Part shown: positions 1-8,544 of the stretch, piece after piece
Layout: each line of letters begins with the position of its first letter
Numbering within the stretch: the stretch's first letter is position 1
NCBI GenBank assembly: GCA_049289295.1
Contig: JBATLL010000046.1
Coordinates: 47,553-111,552, forward strand
DNA length: 64,000 bases
Direction of reading: 5' to 3'
Origin: BOKV01 sp049289295
Lineage (GTDB): Bacteria > Pseudomonadota > Alphaproteobacteria > Rhizobiales > Rhizobiaceae
Notes under the pieces: model-generated
The model's input: the letters and a program-made list of their open reading frames with translations, nothing else
Told to the model about the DNA's origin: nothing
Databases searched by the model: none
Translations under genes and position numbers: made by a program

Positions 1-125
1 AGGAACCACCCATGACGAACCGATCCGCCGCAGGTTGACTGCGGCACACTCAAGATTGGCGACAGCCATGCTGCCCGCCAGCCCAACCTCCCCCGGTCCC
101 CCTACCGGAATCATGGCAGCCTGAA
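1..125 (-). ncRNA. ssrS: Probable 6S RNA, 3' end cut by window edge
   Basis: On the minus strand this stretch folds as a long imperfect rod with no reading frame. The closing stem pairs CCATGA (116-111) with TCATGG (15-10) and CCGGT with ATCGG. An apical hairpin is built on GGCGGGCAGC/GCTGTCGCC around 65-85. The 3' strand carries a perfect 7-bp hairpin GCCGCAG-TCAAC-CTGCGGC (45-27), where 6S RNAs often have a small hairpin in the central bubble. 6S RNA mimics an open promoter and sequesters the housekeeping RNA polymerase. In related bacteria ssrS lies close to tkt, as here. I identified it by fold and context only; the ends are approximate and the 3' end lies at or beyond base 1. Confidence 0.6.
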
Positions 126-470
126 ATGACACGCGCGCATCCAGACTTGCCGCTAGAACCGCCCCGGCCGCGAATCGCCGAAATCGCTGCCAAATGGTGA
201 TGAAAGTTAGAACCTGAACGAAAAGCCAGTCAATGTTCAACTTCGTCAATTGCGCGTAAGCACCGAATGATCCCCACTTTTTTCGATCCAGCACCCTGCG
301 CTTCGATCAGGCTGCCAGCCGATGCGTATTTCCACGAAGAACCCTCTCATTGACTCGCGCGCTTCACCTGCTAAGAGTGCGCCGCATCCCGGGCGAGGCG
401 TGCAGTTCCGCACATTGGGCATCAGCCTGCGAAGGGCCGCGACCTTTAGAAGAGCTTTCAGGCAAAATCC
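126..470. other. Gene-free leader region upstream of tkt
   Basis: No credible coding frame on either strand: the reading frame on the minus strand at 246-557 has no family resemblance and overlaps the tkt start. The region should hold the tkt promoter on the plus strand and the promoter of the 6S-like RNA on the minus strand. No riboswitch-like fold was recognised. Confidence 0.5.
350..377 (+). promoter_or_regulatory. Possible sigma-70 type promoter of tkt
   Basis: TTGACT at 350-355 is followed after 16 bases by TAAGAG (372-377). The -35 is good and the -10 is poor. It would give a leader of roughly 85 bases before tkt. Inference from motif spacing only. Confidence 0.3.
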
Positions 471-2456
471 ATGACGCAACCTGCTAAACTGATCGAGATG
501 GCCAACGCCATCCGTTTCCTTTCCGCCGACGCCGTGGAGCACGCCAATTCCGGTCATCCGGGGTTGCCGATGGGCGCAGCCGATGTTGCGACCGTGCTAT
601 TCAGCCAGTTCATGGAATTCCACCCCAAACACCCGGACTGGCCGGACAGGGATCGTTTTGTCCTTTCAGCCGGCCACGGCTCGATGTTGCTCTATTCTGT
701 GCTCTACCTGCTCGGATACGAAGACATAGACATCAATCAGATCAAGAATTTCCGGCAGATTGGATCGAAAACCGCCGGCCATCCCGAATATGGCCATGCC
801 GCAGGTATCGAAACCACCACCGGCCCGCTGGGCCAGGGAATTGCCAACGCCGTCGGCATGGCAATTGCCGAGCGCAAGCTTTGCGACGAATTTGGCAGCG
901 ATATCATCAACCACCGCACATGGTGCCTGGTTGGTGACGGTTGCCTGATGGAAGGCATAAGCCAGGAAGCGATTGCGCTCGCCGGCCACCTTCGTCTCAA
1001 CAAGCTGATCGTGCTTTGGGACGACAACAACATTTCTATCGACGGCGCGGTGTCGCTTTCCGATTCCACCGATCAGATCGCACGCTTCAAGGCGTCTGGC
1101 TGGAACACGATCTGCGTTGACGGGCACAAGCCGGAAGAAATCGCCGCTGGCCTTTCAAAGGCACGCGAATCCGATCGCCCGACACTCGTTGCCTGCCGCA
1201 CGACAATCGGCTTTGGCGCACCAACAAAGTCCGGCACATCGAAGGTGCACGGATCACCGCTGGGTGCTGAAGAAATCAAGGGAATGCGCGAGAAGCTCGG
1301 ATGGGAGTGCCCACCCTTCAAGGTTCCTTCCGAAATCCTGGATGCATGGCGGATTGCCGGTTTGCGTTCCGGACAGAAGTTCAAGGAATGGGAAAAGCGT
1401 CTTCAGCAGATGGATGCGGACCGACGTGGCGACCTTGAGCGCCGGCTGCGTGGCGACATGCCCGCCGGATTTGCCGAAGCAATGGCGCGCTACAAGCAGA
1501 GCCTGGCCGAAGACCTGCCGACCCTGGCAACCAGGAAATCATCTGAAAACGCGCTCGAAGTGATCAATGGTGCACTGATCGAGACGATCGGCGGTTCTGC
1601 CGACCTTACCGGATCGAACAACACCAGGACGAGCCAGACCAAGCCGATTACGCCAGAAGATTTTTCCGGACGCTACCTGCATTACGGAATCAGGGAACAT
1701 GGCATGGCAGCTGCAATGAACGGCATCGCGCTGCATGGCGGGCTCATCCCCTACGGAGGAACCTTCCTTGCATTCGCGGACTATTCCCGGCCAGCCATCC
1801 GCCTCGCGGCGTTGATGGGTATCCGGGTCATCCACGTCATGACCCACGATTCGATCGGTCTTGGCGAAGATGGTCCCACACATCAGCCCGTGGAGCAGCT
1901 TGCTGCCCTGCGCGCCATACCGAACTGCCTGGTGCTGCGCCCGGCCGATGCCATGGAAACTGCAGAATGCTGGCAGGTGGCAATCGAACAGACCCGCACC
2001 CCCAGCGTGCTGGCGCTGACCCGGCAGAACCTGCCTGCTCTTCGTCAGGAATATTCAGACACCAATCTGAGCGCACGCGGTGCCTACGAAATCTTGGCTG
2101 CAAGCGATGCTGCCAAGGTTTCCATATTTGCATCGGGTTCCGAAGTGGCAATTGCCAGCGAAGCCCAGCAGGAACTTGAAAAGGCGGGCATACCCACCCG
2201 CGTTGTTTCGGTTCCAAGCTTCGAACTCTTCTCCGCGCAAGGCGCGCAGTACCGCAAATCCGTCATTGGCAAGGCACCAGTACGCATCGCGGTTGAAGCT
2301 GCGATTTCGCAGGGCTGGGAGCGGTTCATCGGCGAAGATGGCATCTTCATCGGCATGAACGGATTTGGCGCCTCCGGTCCTTATGAGGAACTCTACAAGC
2401 ATTTCGGGATCACGCCTGCCGCGATCGTCAAGGCTGCGAAGGCAAAACTGAAGTGA
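471..2456 (+). CDS. tkt: Transketolase
   Basis: Thiamine-diphosphate enzyme moving two-carbon ketol units between pentose- and triose/hexose phosphates in the non-oxidative pentose phosphate (or Calvin) pathway; cytosolic. The 661 residues match the usual length. The N-terminal ThDP domain has the SGHPGLPMG motif (His29), the GPLGQG loop (118-123) and the GDG...N cofactor motif from residue 155. The catalytic Glu of the pyrimidine domain is in REHGMAA (Glu409). The C-terminal domain follows from about residue 520. It is the first gene of a plus-strand carbon-metabolism block with gap, pgk and fba, an arrangement common in Rhizobiales. The ATG at 471 is kept because the conserved N-terminus starts within ten residues of it. 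Confidence 0.97.
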   Translation: MTQPAKLIEMANAIRFLSADAVEHANSGHPGLPMGAADVATVLFSQFMEFHPKHPDWPDRDRFVLSAGHGSMLLYSVLYLLGYEDIDINQIKNFRQIGSKTAGHPEYGHAAGIETTTGPLGQGIANAVGMAIAERKLCDEFGSDIINHRTWCLVGDGCLMEGISQEAIALAGHLRLNKLIVLWDDNNISIDGAVSLSDSTDQIARFKASGWNTICVDGHKPEEIAAGLSKARESDRPTLVACRTTIGFGAPTKSGTSKVHGSPLGAEEIKGMREKLGWECPPFKVPSEILDAWRIAGLRSGQKFKEWEKRLQQMDADRRGDLERRLRGDMPAGFAEAMARYKQSLAEDLPTLATRKSSENALEVINGALIETIGGSADLTGSNNTRTSQTKPITPEDFSGRYLHYGIREHGMAAAMNGIALHGGLIPYGGTFLAFADYSRPAIRLAALMGIRVIHVMTHDSIGLGEDGPTHQPVEQLAALRAIPNCLVLRPADAMETAECWQVAIEQTRTPSVLALTRQNLPALRQEYSDTNLSARGAYEILAASDAAKVSIFASGSEVAIASEAQQELEKAGIPTRVVSVPSFELFSAQGAQYRKSVIGKAPVRIAVEAAISQGWERFIGEDGIFIGMNGFGASGPYEELYKHFGITPAAIVKAAKAKLK

Positions 2457-2613
2457 AAGCACGGGTTGCGACCCTGGCGGAAAAAAGGTCGCACCTGGCA
2501 AATCGATTGAACTGGCTGCCCCTGATTGGCTCGAAGTCCGTTAGCCGTTAGAAGGTCGCCTGGTGACACGGCAAAAGCCGGCTGGCGAATGCGCAATCAG
2601 ATGGAGGCAATTC

Positions 2614-3627
2614 ATGGCAAGGAAGACACGGGTAGCGATCAACGGGTTTGGTCGCATTGGGCGCAACGTCGTTCGCGCAATTTTTGAATCAGGGCGTAGC
2701 GATATCGATATTGTCGCCGTCAACGATCTGGGCCCGGTCGAGACCAATGCACACCTGATGCGTTACGACTCGGTGCACGGCAAGTTCCCCCGTGATGTCA
2801 CGGTTTCCGGTGACCGCATCCATGTCGGCAAGGAAAGCTTCAGGGTTCTGGCCGAACGCGATCCGGCCAAGCTTCCCTGGAAGGAACTCGATATTGATGT
2901 CGCCATGGAATGCACTGGCATATTCACTGCGCGCGACAAGGCAGCATTGCACCTGAGCGCAGGTGCCAAGCGCGTCCTGATTTCCGCGCCGGGCGATAAT
3001 TCCGACAAGACCATTGTTTACGGCGTGAACCACTCCGTTCTCACCAGGGATGACCTCATCGTCTCCAACGCCTCCTGCACGACGAACTGCCTTTCACCGG
3101 TGGCAAAGGTGCTCAACGACGCCATCGGCATCGAAAAGGGCATGATGACGACCATTCATTCCTATACCGGCGACCAGCCGACGCTCGACACCATGCACAA
3201 GGATCTGTATCGCGCACGCGCTGCAGCCATGAGCATGATCCCGACATCGACAGGCGCTGCCAAGGCGGTTGGACTGGTTCTCCCCGAACTCAATGGCAGG
3301 CTGGATGGTTTCGCCATGCGGGTACCGACACCCAATGTCTCCGTCGTCGATCTGAAGTTCATCGCCAAGCGAGCAACCTCGGTTGCCGAAATCAACGACG
3401 CCATCAAGTCGGCGGCCAACGGCGCTCTCAAGGGCATCCTGGGCTACACCGAGGAAAAGCTTGTCTCGATCGACTTCAACCACGACCCGCACTCCTCCAT
3501 CTTCCATATTGACCAGACCAAGGTCATGGATGGCACGCTCTGCTCGGTCCTGTCCTGGTATGACAATGAATGGGGTTTCTCCAACCGCATGGGCGACACG
3601 GCCGTTGCGATGGGCAAACTGATCTGA
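2614..3627 (+). CDS. gap: Glyceraldehyde-3-phosphate dehydrogenase, type I
   Basis: Oxidises glyceraldehyde-3-phosphate to 1,3-bisphosphoglycerate with NAD(P) and phosphate; central step of glycolysis and gluconeogenesis. The 337-aa protein starts with the Rossmann motif NGFGRIGRN and has the active-site sequence SNASCTTNCL with Cys155. An acidic residue after Asn37 (VNDLG) is typical of NAD-preferring enzymes, although cofactor use cannot be settled from this. I chose the ATG at 2614, preceded by a GGAGG-type ribosome site (2603-2607). An upstream ATG at 2563 would add 17 residues without family support. It is followed after 25 bases by a small membrane-protein gene and then pgk. Confidence 0.97.
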   Translation: MARKTRVAINGFGRIGRNVVRAIFESGRSDIDIVAVNDLGPVETNAHLMRYDSVHGKFPRDVTVSGDRIHVGKESFRVLAERDPAKLPWKELDIDVAMECTGIFTARDKAALHLSAGAKRVLISAPGDNSDKTIVYGVNHSVLTRDDLIVSNASCTTNCLSPVAKVLNDAIGIEKGMMTTIHSYTGDQPTLDTMHKDLYRARAAAMSMIPTSTGAAKAVGLVLPELNGRLDGFAMRVPTPNVSVVDLKFIAKRATSVAEINDAIKSAANGALKGILGYTEEKLVSIDFNHDPHSSIFHIDQTKVMDGTLCSVLSWYDNEWGFSNRMGDTAVAMGKLI

Positions 3628-3652
3628 GGGTGAATTGGGGAGGTCAGCCGAC

Positions 3653-3847
3653 ATGGATACCTCCATCCTGATTTTTCTTGGGGTCGCTGTAGCGATCATC
3701 CTTCTCGCTATCCTGTTGGGGCGATTGATCCGCCCCAGCAGTGCTGCAAGCGACAAGAACGCCAGGCGTGCGGATGGCGAAGCGGCCGCCACCTGGATCG
3801 GCATCAACCGGGCTGGCAGCGATGACCATCATCCCGGCGACCAGTAA
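3653..3847 (+). CDS. Small single-pass membrane protein between gap and pgk
   Basis: A 64-residue protein of unknown function. Residues 4-27 form one strongly hydrophobic helix (ILIFLGVAVAIILLAILLG), followed by a short basic stretch (RLIRPSS) and a polar, His/Asp-rich tail. The positive residues after the helix suggest N-out/C-in topology. It has its own strong ribosome site (GGGGAGG at 3637-3643, 9 bases before the ATG) and lies 25 bases after gap and 35 before pgk, so it is probably cotranscribed with them. I do not recognise a family. The good ribosome site and tight spacing argue that it is real. Confidence 0.6.
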   Translation: MDTSILIFLGVAVAIILLAILLGRLIRPSSAASDKNARRADGEAAATWIGINRAGSDDHHPGDQ

Positions 3848-3882
3848 GCCGCCCGGGCTTTCACGATCAGCGGAGCGAACCA

Positions 3883-5076
3883 ATGGCCGAATTCAACACG
3901 CTTGAAGACGTCGATGTGAAGGGAAAGCGCGTGCTGGTACGCGTTGACCTGAATGTGCCGATGAAGAACGGCCAGGTCACGGATGCTACCCGCATCGAAC
4001 GCGTGCTTCCCACCATACGCGATATCAGCGACCGTGGCGGAAAGGTCGTTCTGCTGGCCCATTTCGACCGGCCCAAAGGCAAGGTCGTGCCGGAGATGAG
4101 CCTTGCGTCCGTCGTCTCCCCGCTATCCGATCTGCTCGGAAAGAAGGTGACGTTCGCCACCGACTGCATTGGCCCGATGGCTGAAGCCGCAGTCAGCGCC
4201 CTGGCCAATGGCGATGTGACACTTCTGGAAAACACCCGCTTTCATGCGGGCGAAGAGGCAAACGATCCAGAGTTCGCGCGAAAATTGGCTGAAAATGGCG
4301 ATCTCTTTGTCAATGACGCCTTCTCCGCTGCCCACCGCGCCCATGCCTCGACCGAAGGACTGGCACATCTCATACCCGCTGTCGCCGGGCGCTCCATGCA
4401 GGCTGAACTCGAGGCACTCGAGGCAGGACTCGGCAATCCGAAAAAGCCGGTCGTTGCGATTGTCGGCGGCGCAAAGGTTTCCACCAAGCTGGACCTTCTG
4501 TCCAATCTCGTTGCGAAGGTGGACTGCCTGGTAATTGGCGGCGGCATGGCCAACACCTTCCTCGCAGCGCAGGGGCACAACGTTCAGAAATCCCTGTGCG
4601 AACATGATCTCGCTGATACCGCACGCGCCATTCTGGCAAAGGCGAAGGAGACGGGCTGCGAGATACTCCTTCCAACCGATGGTGTTGTCGCAAGCGAATT
4701 CAAGGCGCATGCCGAAAACCATGTCGCTCTGATCGACGCTATACCGCACGCCACGATGATCCTTGATGCCGGACCTGCCAGCATCGTGCGCATCGAGGAA
4801 AAGATCGCAAGCGCAAGCACGCTGGTGTGGAACGGTCCTCTGGGTGCCTTCGAGCTTGAACCATTCGATACAGCCACCGTTCTGGCTGCGCGCAAGGCCG
4901 CCGAATGTACGAAGGCAGGAACGCTTGTCTCCGTTGCAGGTGGCGGCGATACCGTGGCGGCGCTCAACCATGCTGGAGTGGCGGACGACTTTACTTATGT
5001 TTCCACAGCCGGTGGCGCATTCCTGGAATGGATGGAAGGCAAGGAACTGCCTGGCGTCAGCGTCCTGTCACACTGA
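3883..5076 (+). CDS. pgk: Phosphoglycerate kinase
   Basis: Transfers phosphate from 1,3-bisphosphoglycerate to ADP in glycolysis, reversed in gluconeogenesis; cytosolic monomer. The 397-aa sequence has the N-terminal signature RVLVRVDLNVP near residue 20, the substrate-side NDAFSAAHRAHAS motif around residue 145, the GGAKVSTKLDLL hinge region near 200 and the C-terminal nucleotide loop GGGDTVAAL. Full length with no missing core motif. It follows gap and the small membrane protein, and its stop codon overlaps the start of the next gene (TGATG at 5074-5078), implying one transcript. Confidence 0.97.
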   Translation: MAEFNTLEDVDVKGKRVLVRVDLNVPMKNGQVTDATRIERVLPTIRDISDRGGKVVLLAHFDRPKGKVVPEMSLASVVSPLSDLLGKKVTFATDCIGPMAEAAVSALANGDVTLLENTRFHAGEEANDPEFARKLAENGDLFVNDAFSAAHRAHASTEGLAHLIPAVAGRSMQAELEALEAGLGNPKKPVVAIVGGAKVSTKLDLLSNLVAKVDCLVIGGGMANTFLAAQGHNVQKSLCEHDLADTARAILAKAKETGCEILLPTDGVVASEFKAHAENHVALIDAIPHATMILDAGPASIVRIEEKIASASTLVWNGPLGAFELEPFDTATVLAARKAAECTKAGTLVSVAGGGDTVAALNHAGVADDFTYVSTAGGAFLEWMEGKELPGVSVLSH

Positions 5077-5612
5077 TGGCGCGCCTGACCGCAGACAATT
5101 CGGCACTTGTCCTGATCGATTTCCAGGCCCGCCTGATACCGGCAATCCTGGATGGGGAGGCGGTCGCAGCGAGAGCGCAGAAACTGCTTTCTGGTGCGGG
5201 CATCCTGGAGGTACCGGTTACTTTCACCGAGCAACTTCCCGACAAGCTTGGTTCCACGCTGGATGCGCTGAAGCCCCGGCCCGTCGACAAGCTGATCGTG
5301 AAGTCCACGTTCAACGCCTGCCAGTCGCAGGCATTCCTGTCTGCCTTGCCGGGAGACCGGACCCTGGTGGTGGCAGGATGCGAAGCCCATGTCTGCGTTC
5401 TGCAGACCGTTCTGGGCCTGCTTGATGCAGGGCGCAAGGTAGCCTTGGTCGAAGACGCCGTCGGCTCGCGCTTCGCGTCCGACAGGTCCGCAGCGCTCTC
5501 GAGGATGAAGGCACATGGCGCTGACATCGTCACCAGCGAGATGGTCCTTTTCGAATGGCTTGGCGATGCGGACAATCTGCGTTTTCGCGAAGTCCTCGCA
5601 TTGATAAAATAG
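5076..5612 (+). CDS. Isochorismatase-family (cysteine) hydrolase
   Basis: A 178-aa single-domain member of the isochorismatase-like hydrolases, a family that cleaves amides, ureas or vinyl ethers with a Cys nucleophile. The triad is visible as Asp15 (LVLIDFQ), Lys76 (LIVKSTFNA) and Cys107 (GCEAHVCVLQT), with the cis-peptide region VVAGCEAH. It resembles YcaC-type members more than true isochorismatases; the substrate cannot be named. Its ATG overlaps the pgk stop codon, so I chose this start over an upstream in-frame ATG inside pgk. The link to glycolysis is positional only. Confidence 0.85.
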   Translation: MARLTADNSALVLIDFQARLIPAILDGEAVAARAQKLLSGAGILEVPVTFTEQLPDKLGSTLDALKPRPVDKLIVKSTFNACQSQAFLSALPGDRTLVVAGCEAHVCVLQTVLGLLDAGRKVALVEDAVGSRFASDRSAALSRMKAHGADIVTSEMVLFEWLGDADNLRFREVLALIK

Positions 5613-5682
5613 CGCCGCTTGCCAATTTTCGAACCCTTTGGCGCGTGCGCTGAAGAGGCTCGCTTAACCAACCCACAGGTTC

Positions 5683-5710
5683 AAACGATTGAATTTTTTT
5701 TGAATCGTTT
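5683..5710. promoter_or_regulatory. Inverted repeat upstream of fba (possible operator)
   Basis: AAACGATT (5683-5690) and AATCGTTT (5703-5710) form a perfect 8-bp inverted repeat separated by a 12-base T-rich spacer. A related element, AATTGATT, follows at 5712. It lies about 100 bases before the chosen fba start. The symmetry suits a dimeric repressor; an RNA hairpin is the alternative. The regulator is unknown. Confidence 0.4.
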
Positions 5711-5808
5711 CAATTGATTGCAGTTTGATTCCATTGCCCTTCGCCCTCTGGTATGGGGAGCAAACTTTTCGCACTGCGCCGCATCATTTGCACAAAGGGC
5801 CCGAATCC

Positions 5809-6849
5809 ATGACCGCCAAACACTCCGAACGTCTAGAAGACATCGCAATCGCCATGGTTGCCGAAGGTCAGGGAATCCTGGCCGCCGACGAATCGACGGG
5901 CACGATCCAGAAACGTTTCGATTCCATCAATGTCGAGAATACGCAGACCAATCGGCGCGACTATCGCGAGATGCTCTTCAGGGCTGACGACGCCATGAAG
6001 AATTACGTCTCGGGTGTCATCCTGTTCGAGGAAACGCTTTTCCAGAAGGCAGAGGACGGAACGCCATTTGTCGATCTGATCCGCAAGGCCGGTGCCGTGC
6101 CGGGCATCAAGGTCGACAAGGGTGCCAAGGCCCTGCCGGGTGCGGGAATTGAAACCGTGACGGAAGGCCTGGACGGGTTGCGTGAACGGCTTGCGAAATA
6201 TCATGAAGCTGGAGCGCGTTTTGCCAAGTGGCGCGCCGTCATTTCAATTTCCGACACGACCCCGAGCCATAACTGCATCCACGCCAATGCGCATGCGCTG
6301 GCCCGCTATGCTGCACTTTGCCAGGAAGCCGGCATCGTTCCAATCGTGGAGCCTGAAGTGCTGATGGACGGACCGCACTCGACCCACTCCATCGAACGTT
6401 GTGAGGAAGTGACGAGCTGGGCATTGAAGGAACAGTTCCAGGAGCTTTACCTTGCAGGCGTTTCGCTTGAGGGAATGGTGCTCAAGCCGAACATGGTCGT
6501 GCCCGGCCAGAAGTCCGGCAGCCGCGCGAGCGTTGAAGAAGTAGCGGAACGCACGGTGCGGGTTCTGCGCAATTGTGTGCCTTCCGCAATCCCGGGTGTG
6601 GCGTTCCTTTCAGGTGGTCAATCGGATGAGGAAGCAACCGCTCATTTGTCCGCAATGAACGCCATGTATGATCTTCCCTGGAAGCTGACCTACTCCTATG
6701 GCCGCGCACTGCAGGCCGCTGCCCTGTCTGCCTGGGGTGGTCGCAAGGAGAATGTCGCCGCTGCACAGCGCGCCTTCGCACATCGCGCAAGGATGAACTC
6801 GCTTGCCGCGCTCGGTCAATGGAAGGTCGAACTGGAAAAGGCTACCTGA
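5809..6849 (+). CDS. fba: Fructose-bisphosphate aldolase, class I
   Basis: Reversible cleavage of fructose-1,6-bisphosphate to two triose phosphates through a Schiff base. The 346-aa protein is a eukaryote-like class I enzyme: GILAADESTGTI near residue 22, KWRAVIS near 140, VEPEVLMDG around 180-188, and the Schiff-base Lys226 in EGMVLKPNMV, followed by FLSGGQSDEEAT. No metal-binding class II motifs are present. The ATG at 5809 fits the family N-terminus; an ATG at 5725 would prepend 28 unrelated residues overlapping the leader. A near-perfect inverted repeat sits in the leader. The gene ends 10 bases from the convergent lactonase-like gene. Confidence 0.95.
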   Translation: MTAKHSERLEDIAIAMVAEGQGILAADESTGTIQKRFDSINVENTQTNRRDYREMLFRADDAMKNYVSGVILFEETLFQKAEDGTPFVDLIRKAGAVPGIKVDKGAKALPGAGIETVTEGLDGLRERLAKYHEAGARFAKWRAVISISDTTPSHNCIHANAHALARYAALCQEAGIVPIVEPEVLMDGPHSTHSIERCEEVTSWALKEQFQELYLAGVSLEGMVLKPNMVVPGQKSGSRASVEEVAERTVRVLRNCVPSAIPGVAFLSGGQSDEEATAHLSAMNAMYDLPWKLTYSYGRALQAAALSAWGGRKENVAAAQRAFAHRARMNSLAALGQWKVELEKAT

Positions 6850-6859
6850 CAGGCAACCG

Positions 6860-7942
6860 CTATTTCGCAAGCAATCCCAGCCTCGGTTCGCTGAGGCTGG
6901 AAACAGCGATTCGTCCATCGCCCAGACTTGTGGCGCCGGTGGTCAGTGCGTACGCGCCTGATGGATCCTGCAATGTCTCCAGCACCTTTCCTTCGCCATC
7001 GATGCGAAGGATGAAGCCATACCGGGTAGGCTTGGGCTTGAGGAAATCGGGAAGCCGAAGCAGCATGGCCCGAATGAATGGCTTGTCAGACAATTTGTCG
7101 ACAATGGCGTTGCGCTGGCTGGTAAGCCCTACCCAGTAGGTTCCACTGCCTGCGCGGTTCACATTGTCGGGAAAGCCAGGAAGGTTCCCAACGATCTCGA
7201 CCGGTTCGGCGGATGGATTGCCAAGGTCGTAGCGAAGCACCCTGTATGAACCTGTTTCCGCCACGAGCAATTGTCTCTCGTTCGGGCTGAGCGCAATGCC
7301 ATTGGCGAAATTCAGTCCCTGCGCGAAGATCGTGGTTTCACTTGTGGCAGGGTCATATTTCAGGACCCGGCCATTGGCGGAATGTTCGAGCAGATCAAGT
7401 ATGGAAGAAGCAAGCGTTCCCCCACCCGCCTTGGCAGAAAACCGGGTTGAAGCATCCGAGAAATAGACCACACCTTCACGGGTGATATCGAGATCATCAG
7501 CATACAGGATCGGTGATCCGTCATTCACCTTGTCAGCAAGAACGACAACCTTGCCGTCACGGTCCACCTTGAGCAGACCCAGATAGGCATCGGCGACATA
7601 AAGATTGCCATCAATTCCGAATTCCAGACCGAGTGGCCGGCCACCCGTCTCTGCAAATGGAGTCACCGTGTTGCTGGATGGATCGATCCTGACGATCTTG
7701 CCGGAATGAACGGCAGCGTAAAGCATGCCATCGGTTCCCTGCACCACATCTTCGGGACCTGAATCCCCGCCAAGATCGACAAAAGTCAAGCCAGCCAGCC
7801 GATCGTTGGCAGCAAAGTCCCCGACATAACCAGCATCTGCAGGAGCATTCCAGGCAACCGGCTTGACCGGCACCGGCCAGAAACAAAGATATGCCGCCAG
7901 AAGCACCAGCATCAATCCGACAAATTTCACGAACCTGCGCAT
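6860..7942 (-). CDS. Strictosidine-synthase/SMP-30-like beta-propeller protein
   Basis: A 360-aa protein with an N-terminal membrane anchor or uncleaved signal (residues 5-24), followed by a six-bladed propeller of the SMP-30/gluconolactonase/strictosidine synthase superfamily. Repeated blades carry motifs such as GPEDVVQGTDGMLYA, GRPLGLEFGIDGNLYVADA and NFANGIALSPNERQLLVAETGSYR. The central PDNVNRAGSGTYWVG segment is typical of the strictosidine-synthase-like/APMAP group. Some relatives hydrolyse lactones or arylesters; the substrate here is unknown and the active site probably faces the periplasm. The start at 7942 has GGAGG just upstream; an ATG at 7966 is less likely. Confidence 0.8.
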   Translation of the reverse strand: MRRFVKFVGLMLVLLAAYLCFWPVPVKPVAWNAPADAGYVGDFAANDRLAGLTFVDLGGDSGPEDVVQGTDGMLYAAVHSGKIVRIDPSSNTVTPFAETGGRPLGLEFGIDGNLYVADAYLGLLKVDRDGKVVVLADKVNDGSPILYADDLDITREGVVYFSDASTRFSAKAGGGTLASSILDLLEHSANGRVLKYDPATSETTIFAQGLNFANGIALSPNERQLLVAETGSYRVLRYDLGNPSAEPVEIVGNLPGFPDNVNRAGSGTYWVGLTSQRNAIVDKLSDKPFIRAMLLRLPDFLKPKPTRYGFILRIDGEGKVLETLQDPSGAYALTTGATSLGDGRIAVSSLSEPRLGLLAK

Positions 7943-7992
7943 GATGCCTCCAGCGGTTGATATCATTTCGGTTAGTCTATCGCAGGGTTAGG

Positions 7993-8484
7993 CTAGCCGC
8001 CATGCTTGGAATGAGAAGATTCTTTCCCGGCCACTACATTGCCGACCGCGAAATTCACATCGACTTCACCGGCTTTCTGGAAAACCAGGCGAACTTTGCG
8101 CACTTCGCCTTCCGCAAGCTGCTCACCCAGTTTCATGAACATGATGTGATAGCCGCCAGGCTTGAGAACAACTTCGCCACCTGCGGGGATTTCGAGGCCG
8201 CCCTCGACTTCCCGCATCTTCATGACTTCGCCTTCCATCGTCATCTCGTGGATTTCGATTTTACCGGCAAAATCCGATGAACCACCGATCAGGCGATCAG
8301 CTTGCGCGCCATTGTTGCGGATCGTCATGTAGCCACCCGACACGGGCGCGCCGGGCGCAGTGGCCCTGGCAACAGGCTTCATCAGTTCGAGATCGCCAAC
8401 CTTGATGTCGTTGGCATATGCCGCCAGCACGCTGGCGAAAGTCAGGACAAGGGCTGCACCGAGCCCAAAGCGGATTGTCTTCAT
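7993..8484 (-). CDS. Periplasmic copper chaperone, PCu(A)C family
   Basis: Periplasmic Cu(I) carrier related to PCuAC/ScoI-partner proteins that deliver copper to the CuA centre of cytochrome oxidase. The 163-aa precursor has a signal peptide (about residues 1-24, ending AYA) and a cupredoxin-like domain. The copper motif is present: HEMTMEGEVMKM followed about 21 residues later by HIMFMKLG, matching the H-x(10)-M...H-x-M pattern. The C-terminus is His/Ser rich (SSHSKHGG) and may bind extra metal. The ATG at 8484 gives a proper signal peptide; an upstream ATG at 8523 would not. It follows the DUF2946-like gene on the same strand. Confidence 0.9.
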   Translation of the reverse strand: MKTIRFGLGAALVLTFASVLAAYANDIKVGDLELMKPVARATAPGAPVSGGYMTIRNNGAQADRLIGGSSDFAGKIEIHEMTMEGEVMKMREVEGGLEIPAGGEVVLKPGGYHIMFMKLGEQLAEGEVRKVRLVFQKAGEVDVNFAVGNVVAGKESSHSKHGG

Positions 8485-8544
8485 GATTGAGATTCCATCT
8501 ATCGTCTGTCTGGGAAAGACCATCCCGCGGGATGCGACCGGTGA

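Noticed and set aside
246..557. 103-aa minus-strand frame overlapping the tkt start
   Set aside because: No family resemblance, no ribosome site, and it overlaps a strong gene.
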